Source: Coptis chinensis (lineage: Eukaryota > Streptophyta > Magnoliopsida > Ranunculales > Ranunculaceae). Taken from it: 64,000 nt of DNA. How positions within the stretch are numbered: position 1 is the stretch's first letter; each line of letters starts with the position of its first letter. Location of the stretch: positions 3,992,501 to 4,056,500 of the forward strand of contig CM027377.1 of assembly GCA_015680905.1 (NCBI GenBank), read 5' to 3'. Of this stretch, positions 36,225 to 47,923 are shown in pieces. Position numbers and translations under genes: made by a program. The notes below the pieces were generated by a model. That model was not told the DNA's origin. It did no database searches and saw only the letters and a program-made list of their open reading frames with translations.

Positions 36225-38316
36225 ATGGGTGAAGCTCTGGCACTGCGGGCAACATTGAGAGGCCATGCAGACATGGTAACAGCAATATCAACTCCCATAG
36301 ACAATTCCAACATGTTCGTTTCCTCATCACGTGACAAGTCACTCCTCGTTTGGAACATCACAGCCGAAGATTCTCAATACGCTGCACCCAAACGTCGTTT
36401 AACTGGTCACTCCCATTTCATCCAAGACGTTGTTCTTTCATCCGACAGTCAGTTCGCTTTATCTGGCTCTTGGGATTCTGAACTCCGTTTATGGGATCTC
36501 AATACTGGTGCCACTACTCGTAGGTTTGTTGGCCATACTAAAGATGTTTTAGCCGTTGCATTTTCCGTTGATAATCGACAGATTGTTTCTGCATCGAGGG
36601 ATAAGAGTATTAAGCTGTGGAATACGTTGGGTGAATGTAAGTACACAATTCAAGAAGCTGATGGGCATAGTAATTGGGTCAGTAGTGTAAAGTTTTCTCC
36701 TTTTATGGAGAATCCCACGATTGTTTCTGCTTCGTGGGACAGGACAGTGAAGGTTTGGAATTTATCCAATTGTAAGTTGAAATCTACTTTGGCTGGTCAT
36801 ACTGGCTATTTGAATACGGTGGCTGTTTCACCTGATGGGTCGCTTTGTGCAAGCGGTGGGAAAGATGGGGTGACTTTGCTTTGGGATTTGGCTGAAGGGA
36901 AGAGATTGTATTCGCTTAATGCTGGTGGGATTATTTATGCACTTTGTTTTAGTCCTAATAGGTATTGGCTATGTGCCGGGACGGAAGATGGGATTAAGAT
37001 TTGGGATTTGGAAAGTAAGAGTATTGTTCAGGATTTGAGGCCTGAACCCCCTGCACAAGGAAAGAAGGCGGTAATATACTTTCACTTCCCTTGACTTAAA
37101 GTTGTTATTTTTGTTTATATGTTGTTTGCATCAAGTCTTTTAGTATGTTGTACATTGTAAATGTTACTGTTATTCTGCATAATACTGCATTTGGAATTGA
37201 TTAGTTATAGGATTTTTTTTCCTTGAGAGCAAAAAACATGTGTGTCTGATTTACAAATATTATTGTTATTCTGCATAATACTGCATTTGGCATTAATTAG
37301 TTATAGAATTTGCTTACCTTGAGAACGAATAGAGTATTCGATCTCCCTTCTGAGTCCAATGCCTCCGACTCCAGCGTTTGTGTTTCATTTTCAAAATTTT
37401 ATTTACAGAAGTTGTGTTGTCGATGCTTGTTCTGATTGCTATTGTGAATGCAAATTTGCATGTATTGCAATCTGCAAAAGAGATTGTACAATGTGGAAAT
37501 AGTAGAAAGTCCTTAGAGACCCATGCTATGTTTAGCACAGACATGAACAGGAAAGTTTTCACTTTATTAGCAGACACCAAGCGCAGCATAAATTGAAAAT
37601 TTTATTTTGATCAGCAGAATGGCATTTATAACTATTAGGTTTTAACTTTTAAGTAATTCATCCAGAGCGTTGCTTGATGTTTGTAATGCACTTGTTTCAA
37701 TCATTATGCTGCTGAGTGTTATCCGACTTCTTTTGCATTTTGTAAATAGCTTGCAGAGTTGATTTATGGTGCATGGTGCTTTTAGTTTCTCACATTTTTA
37801 TTTGTAATATGATTAATATCATATGTTACTGCTTAATTATCTCCTGCACTTCTATGATAATTTGATATCGATGATCACTTTCCTTCTATTGTTGTGTACA
37901 ATTTGGAGGATGGTGCTCATTTTATTGGGTGGTGTTACTGATAGATGTCCCTTCTTAGTATACTACCGAACTTCTTGAGCCTAATAATCGTGTAAATATT
38001 GTATACATCGGAAAACACATTTCCTTTATCTTTTGCAAAGGTAGACTCTGCGGGACTGAGTGATCTTTTATGAAGACTATTAGACAGTTGGCTTGTCGAC
38101 TGACCAATGTTATTAAAGACTACATAAATTAATTGGAATGTTCACATAGATTTAATATTGTGATGTTGCCTGCTATATAGTTTATTTATTTCATCCTGTC
38201 TCTTTCTGCAGATGCTTTACTGTACCAGCTTGAACTGGAGTTCTGATGGGAGCACCCTATTCAGCGGCTATTCAGATGGTACAATAAGGGTTTGGGTAGT
38301 TGGATACCGCGGTTAG
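36225..38316 (+). CDS. RACK1: RACK1, WD40 scaffold protein of the 40S ribosome
   Basis: Two exons, 36225-37070 and 38212-38316, with a 1141-bp phase-0 intron (GCG|gtaat ... ctgcag|ATG). Product 316 residues. Seven WD repeats form the propeller, for example GHADMVTAI...[14 protein letters not shown]...[14 protein letters not shown]...IKLWN and [15 protein letters not shown]. Near identity to Arabidopsis RACK1A over long runs ([20 protein letters not shown]) makes the family certain. RACK1 sits on the 40S head and links translation with kinase and G-protein signalling. Oddities: the charged linker before the last blade is shorter than in RACK1A, and the end reads RVWVVGYRG rather than RVWGIGRY. 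The intron position before the last blade is conserved. Confidence 0.95.
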
Positions 38317-39559
38317 GTTTTTTGAGGACTGTTGTTTTTCAAATTGAACGCCAAAGGCTGCTGCAGTGCTGAGGCATTCTTTTTGTTTAAGGATTTAGGT
38401 TTTCATAATAGTGTTTATTCCGACTTGAAGTTAGCGATGGTTGATAGCTTTATGAGCTGTTTTCTTTTCTTTGGGGTTGTTTTTGGAGCTCCATTTCTAT
38501 AGCCATATAAATAAAATGGCTGAGGATTGAAATATTAATATTGTTATAGATATTTCTGATCCATATATTATCACAGCTAGATATGTGTTTGCAAGGGAAG
38601 CACTCAATGCTGGGGTTTTTTAGTCGGGAAATTCTCTCATTCTGAATTTCTACAAAAGCAACGTTTGAGGCGCCGACTATGTGCTTCAGGGCCTCACGAA
38701 GTATGATGAACAAGTGTGTTGGGTGTTTATGCTGCTTGAAAATTTTCAATTGCAGTACCTTCTTTGTTACTCGATGGTTTTTGAGACTGTTGTATGTGTT
38801 TCACGCGGGTGCTGTGAGTTATCATGGTCAGTGGAATACTACTTTCTGGGTTTTAATTCCACACTCTACTTGCAATCTCAGTATTTTGGTAGCGAACTTG
38901 GAATATAAAAAACACTGGACGACATGTGAGCCATCGGAAGAAAACAGTATAGAACTTCAAAAGTTCAAATTAGGAAGCGTGGGTGCCTTCTCTTAATTTT
39001 GTGCACTTTACCTTTTTATTAAAGGGCCCAACAAGAGGGGAAAAAATACACTGGAAGATCAAGTGTAAAAACACTGCTAGTAATCAAAATTGCCTTTTCC
39101 TAATATTGAATAGAATTGGTCGATGCAGACTTGATCAAATGCGTAATAATATCTTGATTGATGGAAAGAAGAAATTGTTAATGAGTTTTGTTGGGTACTC
39201 CATTTCTTTGGAATAAATTTCTCCAACTGTACAATACAGGGGTCCAGTGATAGTAATTGCCTAGGGTTTTCAAGTTCTAATTCTACTCGAAAACTAGAAG
39301 TTCAAGACTTGAAAGTCTATTTAGACTGTTTGCTAGATCACCCCACTTTCACTGACGTAAGTGGTCATGCTGACAAAGCCAAAAAAAGCGTGAAATCATT
39401 TTTTCTTATTGCAAATATGTAATATCTTACAAAACATCTCCAAAGGATGGAAGTGATGTGTTAGAACTTAGAAGCTCGTATAATCATTGTGGGATTCTGG
39501 TTATTTATCATATGACACCCATGACCTCAGCAGAATTTGCACTTGTATTGCCAAATTAA
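38317..39559. other. RACK1 3' UTR and convergent intergenic space
   Basis: The RACK1 3' UTR probably covers the first few hundred bases. No coding sequence was identified. The two genes converge here, with the ABCG7-like stop codon at 39560-39562. Confidence 0.5.
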
Positions 39560-42500
39560 CTACAGGCCTTCTATGATGAAAGGCTGGCGTTGCTCAAGAG
39601 CAGGTGACTCGAGCTGTTGGGAGGGTTCAACCTGTTCTAGTGGAAGAGGATCAACTTGCTGCACTGCTACAGACATGTCAATAGGTGCGGACTCGAGTTG
39701 GTCCACAGAAGGAGGCTCAAGCTTCTGGTACTTAGGCTTGTTTTTTCGTAACAGTAGGTAGGTTGTCCAATACCAAACTAAAAGTATCCTGCCCTGTGCC
39801 ATCAATGTATCCCTAATACGACTTCCTCCAAAAGAGAGCCTCTCAAGCACCTGCAAAGAACACACATCATCTGATGGTCAATGAGATGTGTATCTGATTT
39901 CTTCTAATATAGAAAAAGATTATGGAAACAGCGATAGTTCTTGGTAACTTCTTAGCGAAAATGTTGTAGACATTTATCAAAAGTCCTTGCGATGGTTGTC
40001 AGTCACAGTCAGTACACTATGCACTTATCATAATCTTGTAACTAAAACTCCCACTTAGAGACAAATGGGACACATATATAGCTTCAACACGCAAGAGTAT
40101 GATTCACTATAATCAAAACTAAAGACCTTTCTTGTGCCCAGCTAACTTTCCAGGAAAATATGGAAAGCACGTGTATCACTGCAGAGAAAGTGTTTTATGT
40201 TACCTGTTCTCCTGCTTGAATATCAAAGGAATGCTGACTATCGAACTGTAGAGAGCTAAACTCGTTTATGCAAAGTCCTTGAAAGGCCCTGAAATAAAAG
40301 AATTGTTCCTATTAAGTTGTGGCTCATCAAGTTGTACGAAACTCTGAATGAAAGTAAGAGGTTCTGGAACCATAAGCAATAAACAGTTACCATCTAATAA
40401 GAGAAACTCGAGGGAGCCAACGAAAGATCAATGGTGTGTTCTCAGAATTCACATAATAGCCTCCAAAAACAATAAAAACTGTCATAAGGGATGGTCCTAA
40501 TGCCATTGCTGCCTCAGTGGTTGGAACCATTGCCCCAACAGTTAGACCCATCGCAGATGCAGCGAATGATTCCACTGTCACTATCCCACAGAATTTCCCA
40601 AACCTTAAAATTCAAAAACGGGAAAATGTGTCACAATGTAGGAAACCATGTCCTTTGTGCTTAACAACTTCTGCTAAACTAAATATATGGATAGTGAAGC
40701 ACAGTCATGAAGTACCAGATAAGGATCAAATAAGCATCACATGTAGGTTATGGGAATGATGTCAGAAAATCAAGCTGGTAATGTGGGAATAACATGACGG
40801 GGAAGGAGAATACCTGGATAAAGTGGGATGGAGTCCAGCCATTGGATACAAAACTGTGCCAAATATTAAAGGAAATGCTGCTCCAATGGGAATTTCAGCC
40901 AACAGCTTAGAAAGTAAATATGGACCTAATGCATAAGATCCCTTGGCACGCTCTCTATCCACTATCGCACGTTCCTTGGGGAAAACACCCACAGTCTTTG
41001 TAAGTGCAGCCATTGCCGTGTTTATTGCAGCAACCTTCATCAAAATCAAAAAGTTCATGCAACAGATCAATATGAAACTCCTTTTCAGGATTAAGCATTT
41101 CACTCCAACAAGTCAATTTTAAGTTTACAATCTGATCTAATAGGTGTTGCGATCTATAGACACGGTACTAAAATTATTAGCTTTACATAGTACTCTAGCT
41201 TAAAATGATATCCATGAATCTCGTCTTGTACAATACAAAATTCTGCCTCCACCTTGATCTGATAAATTTTACTGCCATAAATGGTATGAGTTATAATACA
41301 GTGGATTTAACAAAAATTATAAACCACTTGACGTTTAATATAACGAGATAATCACAGGTAGTAACAAGATTCATGCTTATTTTTCAAAATCTAGTTGTTC
41401 TAGGCTTCTAGGTATTCCGTAGTATTTAGTAGCATATATAAATCTTCTTCAAAATGATCCAAAAGAAAGTGGCCCATAGGGCAAGGCATACATATGAACA
41501 ATGTATTGTGGAGAAAGATGAAAATCGTATGTCTACAAGCTTGCTGAACCAATGCCGTACTCTGCCTATTTAATGTAATAAGGATTAAGGAGGTTTGCAG
41601 CAAGAGGAGAATATCAGAAACCGTTACAACTTTTCGCACTTATTCTACCTAACCCACCTTGTTGGCTGGAGGAGAAAAAAGGAGCTGTGAGTTACTCACT
41701 GGGAATCTTAGTAACATCACAAAGAACATTCTTAAGTTAATATGCACCTAAAGAGAGAGGATCTATATAATATAATTTAGACATGAAGGCCACACACACG
41801 TGGATGAAAAGATATGGAACACCCTAACTAATACAGCAGGTAATATATCCACATAGCCACATCAACAAGCAGATATATCAGTGTAATGGTTCCATTTTAT
41901 ACCTGAAGTAACCCCATCCTGTCCTGTATAGATGTCTGTGATCTTCCCATTCGCCAGAAGACGGAGCCAAATATTATAGCTGATGCAATAGACATCCTTG
42001 CCCTAACTTTATTCGTAGGCCCATCACGAAAAGCCTAAGTATCAACACCTTTAGCATATCAGGTACTAAGGGATAAGACAACTATGTTGATAAGAAACAA
42101 TTTTTTGTTTTTATGTTTTTTAATATAAGAAAGATGATGATACAGAGGTACAATATCTCTACAGGACTATGTCTAGTTGGTCAATGAAACATTAATGTAG
42201 ATAATACATATCATTTCATACAACAGGAGTGATAGTCACCTGCATCCAAGCCCGTTTAAGGAGCAACCGAAACTGCCTCCACCAGTTACCTTTCCTCTTT
42301 ATTACCGACTTCTTGATAAACTTTGTATTTATGCTAAAGTCTTGCTTTCTGGTAAGAGGAGTTGCATAAAGAATTGTTGATGTGTTCCGCGAGAATGCCT
42401 CGACAAGACCATCAATCCTCTTTTGAGAAGAGTATACACTTTCAGCAGAACTATAGTCGACTGATATGAGATCAGCCAGAAATTCGGCAGGGTTCACGTG

Positions 42501-44619
42501 ATCTGGGCAACCATACCTGTTTCATCAAACCATCATATAATTAGTTCACTTAACTCACAGTAAGAACTACACGATTTCGGCTGCAAAATATCTTCATATA
42601 TGTATATGATCAACCCAACTTTGTCTTACAAGGTTTTCTTTCACAACCTACTTTTGACAACTTGAAATTTGATCAACCAAAAGACCCTAAGGCAGACTGT
42701 ACAAGGTGCTTCAGAGGGGAACATCTAGATTTTAGACTATTTTACCAGTTCACCACTAATAATCTCATAATTTACATGACAACAGAAACCAGTAATTTAG
42801 AGAGGGACTAGAAGAACAAAATAAGATTTTTAATAACATAATGAGCATGAGACAATAGAGGCTTAGCTAACCCGAATTTTGAGAAGTATGCTAGTGGTTC
42901 TTCATGTGCAGGTCCAGCGTAAACTAGTGCGCCTTCTACTAGCAACAAAATGTCGTCGAATTTCATATACACTGAACCTCTAGGCTGGTGTATCGAGCAA
43001 ATTACTGTATGTCCATCCTGTGCAAGTTGTCTGAGTGTTTCCATCACTTTCTCTGCTTGAAATGCATCAAGGCCTACACACATCACCAAGTTTAATTATA
43101 TACTCTAAAATACTGAAATAAAACTAAAACATCATCCTTGAAATAGTTTCTAGACATGATTATCAGCAATGAAACTAGACCAGGAACTTGTGAACTAGCG
43201 TGTTTGTCTGGTTGATATGCATCAATCATAACCTAACGTAAGTATACCAGTTGTAGGTTCATCTGCAAATACAACAGACGGGCTTGCAATCAGTTCACAT
43301 GCAAGTGATAAACGCTTCTTTTCCCCACCACTGATTCCACGTATTTTTGCATCACCAACATTGGAATCAGCACAGTTCACCTATTTCAGGAAGAATTCAA
43401 AACCAATGACACGATCAAAAGGCAGAACTTAATATATGAGAGTAAAAGAGAGTCAGCAGAGTCAAACAAGGACAAACTCAAAACTAACACCGAACAAAGT
43501 AGAGTGATCTGAGTATCTGACCAAAATTGTAACCACAAAGCGAAATCTTACCAAGCCTAAACGGAACAGAAGGTTGTTCACATACTCCTCCCTCTCTTCT
43601 ACAGAAGACACCTCAGGGAGCTGGAGTTCAGCAGCAAGAGAAAGTGTTTCCCGGACTGTCAGCTGAGAGAAGAAAAGGTCCTCTTGTCTTACATACGCAA
43701 ACCTGCAAAACTACATGATCAGAAGCATGTATACATAATCAAGGCCCTCTCGTCTCACACGCAGTCTTATATTCAGGTCCACATTTTACTCCTCAATTTA
43801 TGGAGACATCATTCCCTCTATAGATACAAGATTATGTTCCAATGAAGTAATAGTACAACATAGTAGAATTCTCAGCTACTTCATCTTCATTTTTATTTCC
43901 TCCAAATTCTTTCAACCAATAAATGTAAAAAACTTTTCTGTGTGCCCCAACACATGTCTTGCTCTACATTTTAAATTTATTTTCACAAACTCTCAAATTA
44001 TACATGAACCACTCTAGTATATGCATCTTATTATACTTATTTTTATTACCTCCAAATTTTGTCCACAGCATAACTATGAACATAGTAAAACATATACCTA
44101 TACGCATTATTCGACCTCGACTGTCCATTAACTTCCAAAACTCCCGAAAGATGCAATTTAGGCGAGGCACCAAGTTGGCCCGCAAGAACATTAAGCAGCG
44201 TAGTTTTCCCCGAACCAGATGGTCCCATTATAGCAAGTAACCTTCCAGGTTTAGCTTCTCCACTTACATTTTTAAGTAAAAATCTGACCTGCCCAACAAA
44301 CTCAAATATCAAACTCTTACAAACATACTCAGCTAAAAAACAAATCACATGTATTTGAGAATTGAGCTACTTACTGTTTTTCCTGATTTTTCAGAGAGGG
44401 AACAAGTTATGTTCTTCCATTGAATTGTTACTGGGACAGGTTTTCCGGTCAGTGGAGCTTCATCTTCTTGTTGTTCGGGTTCGGGTTCGGGTAAAGAGAT
44501 GGGCCAGGGCCAGTGAAGAAGCGGAAGAAGAGAGCTACAGCTACTGCTGCTAGAATTTGGCCCACGCCATTTCCGGGATTAGTAATTATCTGGCCCACTT
44601 TCTTCCCGCCAAACGTCAT
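39560..44619 (-). CDS. ABCG7: ABCG7-like half-size ABC transporter (WBC type)
   Basis: Eleven exons: 44619-44375, 44288-44098, 43702-43552, 43380-43248, 43073-42872, 42516-42240, 42034-41903, 41034-40814, 40603-40391, 40288-40204, 39850-39560, all GT..AG. They encode about 713 residues: an N-terminal hydrophobic stretch, nucleotide-binding domain with Walker [10 protein letters not shown], signature [10 protein letters not shown], Walker B VVFADEP and H-loop SIHQPRG, then an ABC2 membrane domain ([16 protein letters not shown] ... [20 protein letters not shown]) and a Gln/Glu-rich tail. Domain order and the near-invariant [20 protein letters not shown] point to ABCG7. The substrate is unknown. 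The exons sum to 2141 nt, one short of a multiple of three: exon 1 is out of frame between GPGPSL and the PEPEPE run. Either a sequence error or a real lesion. Confidence 0.9.
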
Positions 44620-44629
44620 TCTTGCTCTG

Positions 44630-44789
44630 CTCTTCTTCTTCTTCTTCTTGTTCAGTTGGAAATGAAGATAAGTTTGTTACAGTAAAAACTTGAAAGGACT
44701 AAAATGGCAACACTTGGGAAATTACTAGAAAACCCACAATGGGCTGCCTCGATTTCTTTGGATTATTGGGCCTTGGACCAAGACACAAC
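44630..44789. promoter_or_regulatory. ABCG7-like 5' UTR and proximal promoter
   Basis: A TTC/GAA microsatellite (about 44631-44647) lies just upstream of the start codon. TGGGCT (about 44741) and TGGGCC (about 44766) are site II-like. The gypsy remnant begins almost directly behind, so the promoter is short or partly transposon-derived. Confidence 0.4.
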
Positions 44790-46320
44790 AATTGAAATGC
44801 CAAGCAAGGCATTGTCTTGGGTCACGTTGTTTCTAGTTATGGTATCCAAGTTGACAGGTTTAAAATTGATGTGATTTCTACTCTACTTATTCCTAAGTCT
44901 GTTAAAGATGTTAGATCATTTTTAGGACATGTGGGTTTTTATCGTTGGTTCATAAAGGACTTTAGTTAAATTGCTAGACCTCTGAGTAACTTACTTGCTA
45001 AGGATGCTCTTTTTGATTTCATTGAGGTATGTATTAGAGCTTTTGACTATTTGAAAAATGCTTTGACCACTGCACCCATTATCTGACCACCTAACTGGTC
45101 ACTCCTTTTTGAGTTGATGTGTGATGCTTCTGATTACGCGGTTGGTGCAATCTTAGGTCAAAAAGTAGATAAACTCTCTCACGCCATTTATTATGTTATT
45201 ATAACTCTCAATGATGCCCAACTCAACTACTCAACCACCGAGAAAAAATTATTGGCAATTATTTTTGCTTTCGATAAGTTTTAACACTATTTGATTGGTT
45301 CCAAAGCGATTGTTTACTCCAACCATACGGCTTTAAGGCATCTTCTTTCTAAGAAGGATGTCAAACCACGATTGATCTTATGGATCTTGTTACTGCAGGA
45401 GTTTGATCTTGATATTCGTGATAAAAAAAGAACTGAAAATGTAGTTGTTGATCATCTGTCTAGGCTAGTGACTTAGCCTATTGAAAAATGGCCTATTTCT
45501 GAGAGTTTTCCTAATGAGCACTTGATGGTTGTTGCTCAGATCCCATGGTATGTTGATATAGTGAACTTCCTTGTCACTACTCAATTACTTAATCATTGGA
45601 GTAAGCATGGTAGATCTAAGTTTTTGGCCACTGCCAAATATTTTGTTTGGATGACCCCTACATTTTTTAGTGTTGTTCATACCAGATAGTACGTAGATGC
45701 ATTCCTGAGTGGGAACAGAGTGATATTCTCTCATTTTGTCATGGTCATGCATGTGGTGGCCATTTTGGCTCCAAAAAGACCGCTGCAAAAGTGTTGCAAT
45801 GCGGATTTTATTAGCTTATATTATTTTGTGATGCCCAGACTTACTGTCAAGCATGTAGTAAATGCCAACACCTAGGGTGTATGTCTCATAGGCACGTATA
45901 TGATGTATTTTCCCCTATTATGATTGTGAAAGTTTTTGATGTGTGGGGTATTGAGTTTATGGGACCTTTTCGTAACTCTCATGGCTTTGAGTACATTTTA
46001 GTGGCAGTTGACTATGTCTCAAAGTGGATTGATGCTATTGCATGTAGGACCAATGACCACAGAGTTGTTGTCAATTTTATAAAGGAACATATTTTTTCAA
46101 GATTTGGTACTCCCTGCGCTATCATTAGTGATGAGGGAAAACACTTTTGCAACAAAGATTTTGAAAGTTTAGTGAAGAAATATGGGGTTACTCACAAGGT
46201 TGCCTTATCTTACCACCCCTAGACCAATGGCCAAGCCGAGGTTTCCAATAGAGAAATTAAGCAGATCCTTGAAAAGACGGTTCGACCATATAGGAAAGTT
46301 TGGAGTTTAAGACTCCCTGA

Positions 46321-47266
46321 TAGGGGTGTCTCTTTTTGCCGAATTTCCGATTTTTCCGAAATCCGACCCGAAATTGGTCTGGCTCTGGGTGTAGTTTTCA
46401 TGGGCCGATTTTCCGATTTTTCGATTTCCGAAAATTCCGAAAAAAAAAAAAAAATTGGATCGGATTTGGATATAATTCTAAAATCCGATCCGATCCGAAA
46501 ATTCCGAAATTTCCGATATTATTGCCAATTTCTTCCGAAAATATATACTTCTCTCACTATCCACTTGATTAGATCTCGACCGTCATTCATTTTATAGTTT
46601 TTTACTTCCAAAAATAAAACAAAAACATAACCTAGCCGCTACTTTCCCACTTGAATTGGACCACTCTACTGTCATTACACCGTCTACCATAACAACAATG
46701 ATATGAAAAATAATGTCATTGAGTCATACAATGACTTCCAGACCAATCCAAAAGCCAAATTCCAATAGATATAATATTATGTAAAGCTACTTAGAGTCCA
46801 AGACCATAATCCATTATTTATCACGGACACTTCACGCTTCAATTTCCACACACGAAAAAGATTGAAACATTACAAATACCCGGACCTCAAATGTAATGCA
46901 ATGCTTGCTATTGGTGGCTGCGAGGTTCTTTTTCTCGTTTTTCTTGGATCACTTGTTTGAATGAAAATGGGTTTTCTCATTAAACAAGTGCGTATTGTTG
47001 TTGGTACATTGGTGTTGTGGACATGGTTTTCTCTCCCTACAATGAACATTGGCGTATGATATTCTAAAAATAATTGAAAGTAAATAGATCTTTGAAAATT
47101 TACCAAGTATTCCGAAATTTCGAGTTATTCGAAATTTCGAAAGTTCAAATTGGAAATATATTTTGAATCCGAAAAAAAATTGGATCGGATTTGGCTAGCA
47201 TATTAGGTTCCGAAAAAAATTTGGAAAAATTCCGAAGGAGGTTAATCCGATCCGAAGTCACCCCTA
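46321..47266. mobile_element. Non-autonomous hAT-type transposon (946 bp)
   Basis: Starts TAGGGGTG and ends CACCCCTA, perfect 8-bp inverted ends (imperfect beyond), bracketed by the exact 8-bp repeat CTCCCTGA (46313-46320 and 47267-47274). An 8-bp duplication with TAGGGGTG-type ends is the hAT signature. Both flanks carry many copies of TTCCGA / GATCCGA phrases, which may be subterminal transposase-binding repeats. No transposase is encoded. It interrupts the gypsy integrase region. Confidence 0.92.
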
Positions 47267-47923
47267 CTCCCTGATTTACTTTGGGCCTACAGAACTGCTT
47301 TCAAAACACCTTTTGGTATGTAACCTTATCGTCTAGTCTTTGGTAAGCCTTGTAATTTTCATGTACGTAGAGTTATAGTATAAAGCCTATTAGGCCGTAA
47401 GAAGCCTAAATTTTGACCTTGTCAAGGATGGTGACCATAGGAAGTTGCAATTGAATGAGCTCGAGGAGCTTAGAAATGATGCATATGACCTCTTTAAAAA
47501 GTACAAAGCCAATAAGAAGAGGGTGCGCGATAACCAAATCATGAGGAAGGAATTTTTCGTTGGTCAAAAAGTTTTACTTTATAATTCCCGTCTTCATTTG
47601 TTCCCTGGGAAATTGAAAACTTGTTAGTCTGGTCCTTTCATAGTCACACATGTCACTCTTTATAGAGCAATCATAGTTGAGAACCCAAAAGATGGTAGTA
47701 CTTTTAAAGTAAATGGTCAACGTTTGAAGCCATTTTTGGAGTTACGTTCCCCAGAAGTAGAAGAAGTACTTCTGGAAGATCCTGTCTATATCAAGATTGA
47801 TCATCTCTTTGATCACCGCTACGTCGGACTGACGACGTAAACCTTAGCGCTTTTTGGGAGGCAACCTAAAGTTTTGTACCTATTCCAAACTCTAGGCTTA
47901 TGGGTGCACTTGTATATATAGTC

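Noticed and set aside
37314-37596. Open frames inside the RACK1 intron as genes
   Set aside because: No recognisable domain; intron position and phase are well supported, so these are chance frames.
38450-39216. Four open frames downstream of RACK1
   Set aside because: Overlapping on both strands with no motif; the first part is probably RACK1 3' UTR.
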